DNA from: Pseudozyma flocculosa PF-1 | Taxonomy: Eukaryota > Basidiomycota > Ustilaginomycetes > Ustilaginales > Ustilaginaceae | Reading direction: 5' to 3' | NCBI RefSeq assembly: GCF_000417875.1 | Contig: NW_006920874.1 | Coordinates: forward strand, 269,189 to 333,188 | Length of the DNA: 64,000 nucleotides | Shown here: in pieces, positions 22,131 to 33,105 of the stretch | Position numbering within the stretch: the first letter of the stretch is position 1 | Layout of the letters: every line of letters starts with the position of its first letter | Notes under the pieces: generated by a model | Told to the model about the DNA's origin: nothing | Database searches by the model: none | The model's input: the letters and a program-made list of their open reading frames with translations, nothing else | Translations under genes and position numbers: made by a program

Positions 22131-23844
22131 CCGGGGCAGTCGCCCGCCAGATCAGGAGGCGCTCCAGGCGGGTACGTACGTACAGTATATCTGGTGGCAG
22201 ATGATAAGCACATTGTATCAACCCTACCGGACTGAGACCTCTGCGCGCAGCCCTTATAGCAGCGCGTGCCTGTCCCTCTGATGTCGGTGGCCCCGTTTTC
22301 ATCGTTCGAGGGCACCCGCGGCTGGCCGACGCGCCTCGCCCTGTCTCGGGGGGCGACCCCGATGTCGCACGATTGCCAGGCCGACGACGGCGAGAAGCAT
22401 CGGCGGTGTCGAGTGCGCGGGAGAGTGAAGACATTCACTCGGAAGTGCACCGCCCAACTCAGATACAGAAGAGAGGCTGAATCCACCATGTCGACCATCC
22501 AGGCCGTGTGACGCCTGGTCGTGTCGGGGGTTCTATCTTTTCGCGGCCTGCGGTTGGGCGGCTGACATGGCCGGCGGTCCAACGAGGTTCGTACCAGCCG
22601 GCCGTGCAAACAAATAGAGCGAGCGGCACCTGACAAGTAACATGCCCATCCTACGCTTTGGCGGCGGCAACGGTTCCGACAACTGCGGCAACCATGATGA
22701 TGTCGAGCAGCGTATGGATGGTGAACCTGGCCTAGCACCTCGATGAATGTATATACATATCAGATAGGGGCCGGTGCGTGGGGGCGGGATCGTCTCGGCA
22801 CATGCAGCACAAACGGCGAGGCGGAGAAGCAAACATGCATGCTAATCCCTTGGCACCAGGAACCCAGCTGGGCAAACTCTTCGAGGGGCGAGCAGCGAGA
22901 GAGGGGGGCCGGGAGCAGTCCGGGTGGCCAAAACAGGAAATTAAGGAGGTCGCAAGCGCAGCCTGCGTGACGGGGACGGTGGACCCACAACGCGCCATCG
23001 AAGATGCCCGCCTCACACCTCCGCACTTGTACGCACTCATACGGCACATCCACAAAGGGCCCGAGAGGCACGCCCTCTGTTGGCGTTGTGCCGTGTGATG
23101 TGGCGTCGGTTAGAAGGGATATGAGGGTGAGGCCGGCCCGGCAGAGGCCCGGTCGAGGAGGGTAAGCAAGCTGTTCTATCGAGTCGCTTGGCGTTTGGGC
23201 TCGGGCTGGGTGTGAAAGCCGCCCACCGGCCAGGCTCGGCTCGGCGAAGGTGGAATTGGGGCGGTGTCTAGTGCGACACTGGGAGGGATCAGCGGCTCGA
23301 CCAACCCTCTGCCCACTCGTCCTTTGTGCTGAGCCCTGGCCGGGTCAGTGCGGCGCCATCCACGACGCGGGCAGCGCAGGCGTGTAGCAGAGAGATTGAA
23401 GAAGACTACTCTGGCTTGATGGAGTTATCCGACGGTCTGCTCAGCTGCAACAGGCCCAGGCCGGTATGGGTAGCGGGCTGGGCTGGAGCGTGATGCATGT
23501 GGATGGTGGACGGGCCTGGCTGGCGACGGGGAGACCGACGCGGGAAAGCAGGCTAGCGCGCTGTACACTCTTCTGTTACGCCTGGGCCTGCAAGGCGGTC
23601 AAGGGGTAGCCCGGCCCAGCCTAGGCTCGGGGGCCCACGCGTGGGTGCATCTGCCACAGACAGGCCGGCCTCTCGTGCTGGTCTCGTGTGTGACCCGGCA
23701 TGCGTCCGCTGTGCACTTTTTGGCTCAGCAATTCAAGCTCCAGCGCTTCAGGCCCGGCCGCCCACCCAGCAGAGAGGCGGTGCGGCGTGGGTGCGAGTCG
23801 ACCTCTATCCCTCTCCCTCCCTCTCTCTCTCTTCTCTCCCTCTC

Positions 23845-24041
23845 NNNNNNNNNNNNNNNNNNNNNNNNNNNNNNNNNNNNNNNNNNNNNNNNNNNNNNNN
23901 NNNNNNNNNNNNNNNNNNNNNNNNNNNNNNNNNNNNNNNNNNNNNNNNNNNNNNNNNNNNNNNNNNNNNNNNNNNNNNNNNNNNNNNNNNNNNNNNNNNN
24001 NNNNNNNNNNNNNNNNNNNNNNNNNNNNNNNNNNNNNNNNN
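23845..24041. other. Assembly gap (197 N)
   Basis: Unknown bases, with CT-microsatellite on the left flank and more CT-rich repeats shortly to the right. The gap probably marks an unresolved microsatellite. Confidence 0.98.
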
Positions 24042-24120
24042 CGTCCGTACCGACCGGCCCGGCCCGCCCGACCGACGACGAGGACGGCGGTCGGTCGGCG
24101 GTCGGTCGGTCGCGTCGTAC

Positions 24121-24164
24121 CTCCTCTCCTCCTCCTCCCTCCTCTCTCTCTCTCTCCTCCTCTC

Positions 24165-24197
<33 letters not shown>
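24121..24197 (+). repeat. CT/CTC-rich microsatellite
   Basis: A CTCCTC stretch passes into a pure (CT)n run at 24170-24197. It is close to the gap at 23845-24041 and about 550 bases upstream of the next start codon. Confidence 0.85.
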
Positions 24198-24200
<3 letters not shown>

Positions 24201-24741
24201 TGTGTTGCCGGCCTATCTGCTGCAGCTGCTGGCCTCTCTCTCTATCTGTTGCCGACCTGCTCTCTCCCTCAAGCCATTCCGACCGCAATCGTCTTTGCCT
24301 TGCTTGCGACCTTTGGCCCGCCCGTTGCCTTCCTCTCCACACCTCAGGTCCGCGCTCGCTCGCCCTCCCGCGACCATCCTCAAGTCGAGATCCGCGCCCT
24401 ATCTCTACTCCTGCCAGCCTCACCACCCTCGCCCCACTTCGTCAAGCACTCGACACCAACATCCTCTTGACCGGAAGCCTTATCGGCAGGCACCTGCACT
24501 GCTTTAGGCAGAACCGCAACCCCTCAGCACGCCGCCGCCTTCCCTACGTCTCCACCGAGTCAGCCCTCATCATCCGCGCCCAGCACCCGTCGCTCTCCTT
24601 CGCCCCAACCTCTCACTCACGTCCCGTCGCTTCACTATCTCCGCGCATCCGCCGTCTCCTCGACCCTTTCTGCTTCGGCTCTTGGCCGCTCGCATCCCCA
24701 GAGAGCGTCCGTGACCTTATCGAGGGCTGCGCCAGTCGAGA

Positions 24742-27700
24742 ATGCTGGCAAGCTCTCCTCCTCTCGTCGCACCCAGCATCACCGAGTCGCAGCATCTCCA
24801 ACACCCATCCGGCGGCCTCCGGCTTGGCTCCTGCCACAGCGACACTCGCCATGGAGCCGTCACCCCAAACCCTCTTCCAGGCAGCGCCTGCACCAGCATA
24901 CGCTCCGGCTTCGACTCCCATATCGTCAACAGATCTCACCCGCTCCTCTTGACGCCAGACACACCACGCTCCTCGATCCTCATCAACCCCAAGCGCAACT
25001 CCTACAAGGGCTTGATCGTCGAACCGCCAATACTTGACCTCTTTCCCAACGGCCTTCGTCCAGCACCCGTGGTCAAACGCATCCCCGCCGTCGTCTCGGC
25101 AAAGGCCAGCGAGAGGGAGCGCGAAAAGGAGCGCGAGAGGGAGAGGGAGAGGCAAAGAGAAAGAGATAAAGACAAGCTCAAGAGCAAGAGCGACGAGCGC
25201 ATCTGGGGAATCCCCAAAAAAGGCCCTCCTCCTGGGCCTCGGAGATCTCAACTTCAACGCCCAGGTGGCAATGCTGGGCGGATGGGGTCATGGCAGTGGC
25301 TCCGCAAGCAACCTCGTGTCTCCCGACGACGCCGCAGCCGCACAACAGGCCAACAAGGCAGGGGCACAATCTCAAGTAGCGGATTCTGGCAAACGTCCGG
25401 CAGCCGGCAGCGACGGCCCTGCCGTCGACGACGATGAGCCGGCGGAGAAGCTCGATCCCGAGGAGTTGGCCGCTCTCAATGCCATCATCAACACGAGGAG
25501 GAGCATGGCTGCTGCTCAGGCACTAGTCAACGGGCAGGTCAGCTTCAATCCCCGTCCAGCTCGAGCAGGAAGTCAGGGCAGTACCACCTCGGCGAGCACC
25601 AGACCCACTCTAGCGGATCTCCGAGCCGGTTCGCAGGACAGCGTTCCGAGCATGAGCTCCATTGGACAGACGAGCAGCAGCGTCGAGAGCACCCACGAAA
25701 CACTCCCCTGCGTTGCCGTCGGACACGCCTCAGGAACCCCGTCATCTCCTGGCGAACGTCTGGGCGACATCGCAGCAGTGGGCTTTTCCGCGTCCCTGCT
25801 CGGTAGCAGCCCCAGCAGGCAGGCAAAGATCCGTTTCGCGCCGCTGCCCCAGGCTTTCGGGCCGCTGTCCTCAAAGGCCGACATGGACGGCGAGGCGCCC
25901 GATCGTCCCGACGCCACTGTCCACGTCGGCGACACGGCGAGAGTGCATGATCATGCGAATCGTCTGAAGAGGACCGATAGCAACCTAAGCGAGGACGTCG
26001 ACAGCGACTCTGACTATGACAGCGACGATTCGTCGACGGGTAAAGGCAAATGGTAAGTCGTCGATGCTGAAGGTCCACACGCCCGAACTGGACAGCCGGC
26101 TAATCACACCGTCACAATCACACCGACATGACCGGCACATCGCGTCCGCAGGTATCTCATGGGGATGCCTTCCTCTGTCTTCAAGCCGGAGCACTATCAG
26201 AAAGCTCGCCGTCGCGGTCGCCATTCAAAAACGCCCAGCGTCAGCGGCTTCAGCAGCGGCGAAGAGACGGTCGACTCCAAAGAGGCGAGGGTCAGCCGGC
26301 GCAAGAGCACCGGCAGCGTGAGCGAGCTTCTAAGCCAGGAGTTGGTCCGCATCGGCTGGAGCCGCGAGCCTTCGAACGCCCCAAGTGACAAGGACGACGA
26401 CGAACGCGGCAGGAAACCCGGCCGATCCCGTTCAAAGAGCAGGGCATCGTCATCCTCGCGCAAGTCGAATCGCTCCAGCAGCAGGAATGGAGCCCGCGGA
26501 TCAGGCGATGAGGACGAGAGAGCGCGGAGGAGGGAGCTCATCCGGCTGGCCCGACCGGGTGGCACCGGCATGGTCACACTCGCTGACGGCACCAAGATCC
26601 GAGCACGTCGGGTCAATGATCCAGTCCAAGATCTTGGCGAGCCTGAGTTCAACGAGTGGGGCTTCGCTGGTCTCGCCAAGGAAGCCTCCAGGAGGGGCAA
26701 CGGCACACGAGCCAGCGGCGATCTAACTGACCCTTACCTGGACGAAGAGGACGACGGGTCTGGCATGGCTTGGGTTCGCCGCCGCCGGAGAGAGAGAGAA
26801 GAAAAAGCCCTTCGAGAGGCTGAGAATGCCAGGATCGCCAGTCTGCAATCTGCTGTAGCAGAATCGGAGGTAGTCGCCGAGTCAGAGGCGGGCGACATCA
26901 CGATCGACGCCAGCCCGGCTCCCGCAAGACACGCCAAACCTGCCCTCGCGGTCGGCAGTGCTCCCCCCACCAAGCCTTTGGCTGGCTCTCCAAGACCCGA
27001 AGTCCCCGCAGATGCTGCGGATGCAACTCCGATCGACGTAAACGCGGTCGCATTCGATGTTCAGGCAACGGATTCTGTCGCGGACAACGCTTCGGTCACA
27101 TTTGAGGTGCCGTCTCTGGTCCAAGACAGAGCCCCAGCAACGACGCCAGAGACTGGATCGCTCTCCGGAAGCGGATTGCTCAAGAAGATCGAGTCGCGCG
27201 CATCTGACAAGGCCGCACCCCTCACGCCTGGCCTCGCGCTGTCGGCCGATCAAGCAGAAGAGATCCGACGGAGGCATGAGAACGAAGTGTACGCTTTGGG
27301 AGCCGAAGTGCTGGCTCAAAACCGCCGCAACGCCCAGCGCCGCGCAAGTGCGAAGGGCGCGGCGAACAGCACTCATTCGAACGCTCACGCACACCCTACC
27401 AAGCCCGGCAAGTCGACAAATGCGGCCTCCTCGTCTCAACCTGGCTCCAAGCTGGCTTCGAAGCCGAACTCTCGCGATGGCTCTCGCGAAGGCAGGCGCA
27501 TCGACGAGCTCCAACCGCTGTCGACGATCTCGAAGGCTTTCTTGCCAAGCCTGCGCAAAGCGACCGGAGACAGCGAGCGGACCATTTCTCCTGGCAAGGC
27601 GCAGGTCGCTACCGACGATGTGTCGCCCGCGAAGCGAGCATCCGGAACGCGCCCTCAGGCCCTGTTGGTCGACGATGGGGTCCACGTCCAATCACCCACA

Positions 27701-28855
27701 TCGTCGATCGTTGACATCCGCAACGCGAGCCCTTTGATCGAGATCAACGATGCTGCACCAATGAAGCGGATCGACAGCGAAGAGGCGCTCTCGAGAAGGA
27801 GCTCGACGATTGACCAGGCGACTTCCCCGATCGGGTCCACGCAATCCCCATACAACCTGCTTCAGGGCAGCGCATCGCAGGCTTCCAACCTCTCGGTACA
27901 GACGATGTCGAGGGTCGGGCCGGCGCACTCTCCGAAGTCTCGGCGGATCCATCTCGACCCGAGCGTCAGCGTGCCGGCGCCGTCGCCGTGGCTACCACGC
28001 CGGCCCGACGCCAAGGGCATGGCCGTGGTCCCGCTGCCACAGCTCGGCATCCGCCCCGAACGCCCGCACGAGGGCAGGGTCTGGCAATACGACGACGTCG
28101 ACGACAGCTCGGATGAGTCCGACGGGGATCGGGGCACGCGACCCCCCGTCATGCGCATCAATAGTCACGTCGACAGCGACGACGATGACCTGAACGCCGA
28201 GGAGCTGGAGGAGGAGGAGAGGAAGACGGCGATGCAGAAGAAGCGAGCCACTACGCGGGCCGCCGGTCAAGAGGTGGTTTACTCTCGATCCATGGCAGTC
28301 GACGCCCGCTCTCAACCGCCGGACGTTAAAGCTCACAGGTCAAGCGGGGCAGACACAGAGGGCAGGGCAGCAACTGCGCGCTCCAGATCGGTCAAAGCCA
28401 TCAACAGCGCCACCTCTCTGCGCCAGCACCCCGACAAGAAAGCGAGGGCGACAACGGCATCGACTAGCCACAAGGCACCTCGGGCATCGAGATCCCTCAG
28501 CAACGTCCACGCCAGCACATCCATGGCCGACATCCTCGGGGACGATGAAGAGGAGAAGAATCTCTGGCCAGCGGCGGCAGCCTCGGCGTCGTCCAAGTTT
28601 GGCACCCCCAAGCCCCGGCACATCCTCGTCAACCTACCCGGAGGACCGGGGATCTGGGACAGCAAAAAGGGCGGCGGCGCCAACGCAGTGGCCGCCATCA
28701 ACAGCGTGGCTGCTGCCCGGGCCAAGGCGATCAAGGAGCGGGCCCAGCGGCACAAGTCGGCCGGCACGCGCGAGAGCTTTGAGCTCCCAGAAAACTGGGA
28801 CGATGAGATGATGGACTACGGCTGGCCGCGCAGCCTCAAGGGGAGCCTCTACTGA
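24742..28855 (+). CDS. Large disordered protein of unknown function, apparent frameshift
   Basis: Two exons, 24742-26052 and 26152-28855, joined at a split Trp codon (donor GTAAGT, acceptor CCGCAG). About 1337 residues if one frame break is resolved. I do not recognise the protein. The N-terminal part has a compact hydrophobic patch (LILPPILDLFP-like sequence near residues 85-105), then an Arg/Glu run at about 123-145. Most of the rest is Ser/Ala/Arg/Asp-rich and predicted disordered. Two blocks look conserved: GKWYLMGMPSSVFKP across the exon junction, and MVTLADGTKIRARRVNDP downstream. The C-terminus (about 1240-1337), containing HILVNLPGGPGIWDSKKGG and ENWDDEMMDYGWP, also looks structured. 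The frame changes at the A6 run 25216-25221: removing one A would join IWGIPKKA to LLLGLGDLNF. No intron explains this. Confidence 0.7.
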
Positions 28856-29412
28856 GCCTCGCTCACGGCGCTTGGCCCGTCGTGGGCCGAAAGCGAATCG
28901 CTCGCAATCGTGAAGATATCCCGATACTGTTTCCTCTTGACACGATACCATATCCCTCTTCTGTATTTGTACATCAGTCTCCATCTTGTCCAAGCCACGG
29001 CCTAGGCAGGCTCGACATCGGCGTCGACTGTTTCCGTGCCGATGCGCGGCCATCGGCTCCCCGATTCACCTTCGTCTCCCGCCCCATGGGCCATCCATCG
29101 TCTTTCCTCCGCCTCCGCTCTCTCTTCCTCCACCCGGCTCTCGCGCAACTGGCAGTCGCCTATGCCCGCACCGCATCTCTACCTCGTTCAGCCGTGTTGA
29201 GCTCAATCCACGCCTTTTCCTCTTCCTTCGGCGTCGGCAGTCGGTTCCTGATCCGCTCTTGATACCTCGCTGCACCGATCTGGATGTCCTCGAATCAAAC
29301 CCGTCAACTTGCAGATTCGCACGAAGCGAGGTTGAATGGAGTCGCATCGTGTGCGCCCGTATCGCGGCTCCAGCAGGTCAAGCCCCCCTCAGGACCATCA
29401 CTTCTCTGCGGC
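28856..29412. other. Convergent intergenic spacer
   Basis: These 557 bases separate two convergent stop codons. The sequence is C/T-rich, with no gene I can support. It presumably holds both 3' untranslated regions. Confidence 0.55.
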
Positions 29413-32400
29413 TCAGGCGCCACCACCAGCTGCAGGCGAGTTGCTCCTCGCGTCGCAAGGATGTTCCTGTCGCCTGGCCTTGGCCGAGGCGGCCGAGCGT
29501 TGCTTGAAGCGCTTGAGCAGCGTGACCGACCTTGAGATGGACTCGTTGTGCGGTGCCGACCCCAGCTGGGTTGGAAACAGGGCGGTAGGGATGTCTTGCT
29601 TCATCAGTGGCGGCGTACCTCCGCCGCTTCCGCTGCCAACCGGCCGACCCGTTGAACCTGGGAGGGCGGAGGTGCGTTTCTGTTCGCTGCTAGAACGGCG
29701 TGACTCGGGCCGACGAAGCGGGACTGCTACTCCTGCAAACACGCTGGCGGCAGCTGGCCGGGACAAGGGGTTGTTTGTCGAGCTCGAGACTGTGTGTGCC
29801 CGCGAGCGGCCCGAGCTGTCCGGGCGGGAGGATGCGGATGCGCTGCCGCCCCCGCTCTGCAACGCCGTGGTTTCAGTCGTTGCTGCTGTGGCACCCGAAG
29901 GCTTTGATTGCAGCGACTCGATGCGCGTCGTTGCATCCCTTGGCGGGCGCTGGTTCGCCGATGTCGCCGTGGATGTGGTCCGGTCCGGATCCGTCGTTCT
30001 GGAACGCGCAGACCGGGACAGGGAGAAGCCCCGAGATCGCACAGGGCTGACCTCGGAGGCAGGCGAAGGGGCTCCGGCCTGCAGAGGACCGGTGGCGTGT
30101 TCGATTTCTCGGTTTTCAGACAAGTTCGCCGCCTCTATCGCCTGGCCGAGCTTGGAACGGCGGCCCGACGTGCTTGGGGGCGTGCCGGAGTTGAGTGGCG
30201 ACGATGACCGCTTCGTCACCAGAATATTGACATGGAAGGGTTGCTGCTGCTGTTGCTGCTGCAGGTACGCAGCGCGCAACCCGTGCGCCGAAGTGGTCGT
30301 GCCCAAGCGCTCCGCATCCAAGCTTCTCCGGGCGTCCGGGGTGCCTGGTGAGCCCGAGAGCGTTTGTTTCGGAGCCTTGGACCCGGCGTAAGCACCCCGG
30401 TCACCGGACCATACCATGTCGTTCGACGGCGCAGCCTCGACTTCGCTGTCGCTGCTCCATCGATCGGCATCCTCAAACTCACGGGGCCAACCGGACGGGC
30501 GGAGCCGGGCCCGCACGAATGCGTTGCGGCCACCCTTTGTCTGCGCAAGCCGACCTGGCTGGACGGTGCCTCCGCGGCCCGCGATCGTCGCCCTGATGAC
30601 GGCATCGCTCCTCCATCCATCCACGAGCTGCTGCACGTCCATGGAACCCTGCTTCCGTGCGACACTGCGGACGTGCGCCCGATTCAGCACGTTGAGGAGA
30701 GCGTCGTGATCGTACTGGGTGACGCAGCGCATGGTGATGCTCGAGCCAGAGGTTGGCAGTGTGAACTCGGACGGCATTGCCGCAGCCCAGCTGGCGGCGG
30801 AAAACGCCACCGTGAGGCTGCACGCGGGAATCTGCTCGAGGGCCGGCAGGGGAGGATTGGCTGCGTGAGCTGTTGCGGAGTCGATCTTGTCGCTGGTGAT
30901 CTTCTTGATCAGGCTCAGGTGCCAGTAGCAGGCGCTTGGCGGTGCCGAACTCTCTCCTGCCTTGGGCTTCTTTCGGAAGAGGTCCATCTTCCATCCGCGG
31001 ATTGTTACCCAGCGAAGCTTCCACGTGCCGATGACGGCCTTTGCGGCTTGGCGTGCCGAGGTGCTGGAAGGCTTGAGGACGTACACCCATCCTTCATAGT
31101 AAGGATCCAGCACGGCACCCTCGAGCGAGGCGCTGGCACGTGAGGACCCACGCACGGCCTCGCGCGTGATCCCAGCTACATCGCGGACCAGGTGGACGCG
31201 TTCGACGGGCGACGAAGACTGCAGCTCGAGCAGTTCGAACGGTCTCAGTCTGTAGGCCGCCACCGTCTTCCAGTCCTCGAGCAGCAGCCCGTTTGAGAAC
31301 GAGTAGATGGAGAAGCGGTCCGACGCGCCGTGCGTCGCCTCTCGCCATTGCGACACCTCGTCGAGATTGATGCCGGCCAGCCGACCTCGATCCAGCCACG
31401 GCGAGGCAGCGCCGTCGCCGCGCGCGGCGCTGGACTGAGTCGATGCGGGTGATACGGCGATCGCGGATGCGGCCGAATTCTCCGAGGTAAATGTCTGCGA
31501 CGTTGTCATGCGCAGAGGCGCGGTGGTGGTCGGCACGGAGCTCATGCGCTGGTGTGCAACGGGGCCAGCGGCGAGTAGAGCCAGACCGCCAACTTCTGGC
31601 GTCCGACCGACGTCGGCGGCAGTGACGGTACGTGATCGAGATCGGTCGCTGGGAGAAGTGACGGGCCTGAAGCCGCCGCCGCTTGGCGGCGATCTCGTCT
31701 TTTGCTGCGAGGTGAGCAGCTGCTCTTCCAGCTGCGTGCCCCAGAGTCCGTCCGTCTCGGTCGTGGTCAGGACATCCGCAGAGGATCCGCTGCTGACCGT
31801 GTCGGCCAGAGAGTGCGAGGACCGAGTGGCCGCGATGCAAGATAGGACGGGGCGCGAGTCGCCTTGCAGCGCTGACGGATCTAGTGGCTCATCATCCGAG
31901 GTCGAACCGTCGTCCGTGAAGGCACCAGTCCTGCCCGCATCGCTGTTCGCGCCCTGCACCCTTGGGCCCGCGCTCGACAGTGGGCTGTGGGAGGGTGGGA
32001 CGAGGCCAGCGATGGCGCCATCGATGGATCTGCGTCCTGATGCCGCTGGCGAGATCGTGGAGCCTGCCACGGCGCGGCCCCAACCAGAGAGGCGAGCAAG
32101 CGCTCGAGCCTCCTCCTCCTTGGCTTCGGCATTGCCGCCGGCAAATGGGTCGAGGGGCAGCTGCATCGAAGTTACGGGTGCCCCCCAGGAGATGTCCCTG
32201 TAGGACGGGTCCGGGCTCCTGTCGGTGAACAGGCCTGGGCCGAGCTTCTCGATTGAGATCTGAGGCTGATCCGCCTTGAGATGGCCTTCCGCGGCGGCGC
32301 TCACTTCCTCTGCGAGGGCGGCCTTCGACTGGCTTGCGCTGCTTTCCGGCGTCGGGGTGTCGTCGGCCGTCGCTGCAGATGTCGGGTCGTAAAATCTGTT

Positions 32401-33105
32401 CGAGTCGACGTCCGGGTTCTCGGCATTCGGCAGCGAGGCGGGGTTGCTGCTTTGCGGTTCGGGTGGCTGCGGTACTGGTATGTCTTGACGAGCTGACGTG
32501 TCCGAGGCTGCAGAGCCTGCGTGATGAACCCTGTGACCGCCATGGAGGTTGTTGCTCTGCGGGGCGTGGGGCTTCTCCTTCCATCGTGACCGCGACGACG
32601 TCGCAGGAGAGGTGCCCGCCTGCCCCGCAGGTGCACTGATCTCAAAGGACCGCGCAGCGAGCCGCGGGAGGGAGCTTGATGGTCTGGGACAGGCCGCTAC
32701 GAATGACTTTGGGAGCAGGTCGGAACGGTATCTTGCGAAGATCTGGCTGGCAGCGGAAGCGTGCGCCATCTTTGCTGCCGCGCTTACGTTGATGGCATCG
32801 TGGTAGAAGTACGAGGACTGCGTTGGGTCGGATTCGGGCGCGTTGGCCCTTTGAAGGGCGAGGTCCTTTATTGATCCGATGGTGCCGTTGAGGTGCACGT
32901 GGAATCTGAGCCAAATGTCCTTTTGGACTATGCGGACGTATATGGGTATCTTGCGGCGTCGCTGTGGCTCGCGATGGCTAAGGCTCGACGACGACGTCGT
33001 GGTGGCCGTGGCGGCTGTGGACACGGATGCATTGTTGCGCAGCGTCCGAGAACGGGCAAGCTCGACCGCGGTCGCGGGCGGGCGATCGTAGGAAGCGTCT
33101 AGCAT
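29413..33105 (-). CDS. PH-domain protein with N-terminal ubiquitin-like/RA-like segment
   Basis: A single-exon gene of 1230 residues. The ATG at 33105 is the only methionine in the N-terminal part of the open frame, which extends further upstream without one. Residues 52-100 (IPIYVRIVQKDIWLRFHVHL onward) look like a small beta-rich fold of the ubiquitin or RA type. Residues about 667-800 form a pleckstrin-homology domain: GWVYVLK, then GTWKLRWVTIRG with the conserved tryptophan, and a long insert before the C-terminal helix at HDALLNVLNRAHVRSV. The rest is Ser/Ala/Pro/Arg-rich and disordered, with short Gln runs. PH domains bind phosphoinositides or proteins, so a membrane-associated scaffold or signalling role is plausible. 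The exact family is not recognised. No intron is needed. Confidence 0.8.
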   Translation of the reverse strand: MLDASYDRPPATAVELARSRTLRNNASVSTAATATTTSSSSLSHREPQRRRKIPIYVRIVQKDIWLRFHVHLNGTIGSIKDLALQRANAPESDPTQSSYFYHDAINVSAAAKMAHASAASQIFARYRSDLLPKSFVAACPRPSSSLPRLAARSFEISAPAGQAGTSPATSSRSRWKEKPHAPQSNNLHGGHRVHHAGSAASDTSARQDIPVPQPPEPQSSNPASLPNAENPDVDSNRFYDPTSAATADDTPTPESSASQSKAALAEEVSAAAEGHLKADQPQISIEKLGPGLFTDRSPDPSYRDISWGAPVTSMQLPLDPFAGGNAEAKEEEARALARLSGWGRAVAGSTISPAASGRRSIDGAIAGLVPPSHSPLSSAGPRVQGANSDAGRTGAFTDDGSTSDDEPLDPSALQGDSRPVLSCIAATRSSHSLADTVSSGSSADVLTTTETDGLWGTQLEEQLLTSQQKTRSPPSGGGFRPVTSPSDRSRSRTVTAADVGRTPEVGGLALLAAGPVAHQRMSSVPTTTAPLRMTTSQTFTSENSAASAIAVSPASTQSSAARGDGAASPWLDRGRLAGINLDEVSQWREATHGASDRFSIYSFSNGLLLEDWKTVAAYRLRPFELLELQSSSPVERVHLVRDVAGITREAVRGSSRASASLEGAVLDPYYEGWVYVLKPSSTSARQAAKAVIGTWKLRWVTIRGWKMDLFRKKPKAGESSAPPSACYWHLSLIKKITSDKIDSATAHAANPPLPALEQIPACSLTVAFSAASWAAAMPSEFTLPTSGSSITMRCVTQYDHDALLNVLNRAHVRSVARKQGSMDVQQLVDGWRSDAVIRATIAGRGGTVQPGRLAQTKGGRNAFVRARLRPSGWPREFEDADRWSSDSEVEAAPSNDMVWSGDRGAYAGSKAPKQTLSGSPGTPDARRSLDAERLGTTTSAHGLRAAYLQQQQQQQPFHVNILVTKRSSSPLNSGTPPSTSGRRSKLGQAIEAANLSENREIEHATGPLQAGAPSPASEVSPVRSRGFSLSRSARSRTTDPDRTTSTATSANQRPPRDATTRIESLQSKPSGATAATTETTALQSGGGSASASSRPDSSGRSRAHTVSSSTNNPLSRPAAASVFAGVAVPLRRPESRRSSSEQKRTSALPGSTGRPVGSGSGGGTPPLMKQDIPTALFPTQLGSAPHNESISRSVTLLKRFKQRSAASAKARRQEHPCDARSNSPAAGGGA

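Larger units (their letters stand above)
22131..24741. other. Gene-free region with an assembly gap
   Basis: I find no supported gene. 22131-23800 is unremarkable GC-rich sequence. A run of 197 N (23845-24041) sits inside CT-rich microsatellite sequence. The stretch 24120-24740 is strongly C/T-rich and probably the promoter and leader of the gene starting at 24742. Open frames that span the N run cannot be trusted. Confidence 0.55.

Noticed and set aside
23641..24952. Long frames spanning the N gap at 23845-24041
   Set aside because: They are open only because the N run is read as unknown residues; flanks are CT-microsatellite sequence.
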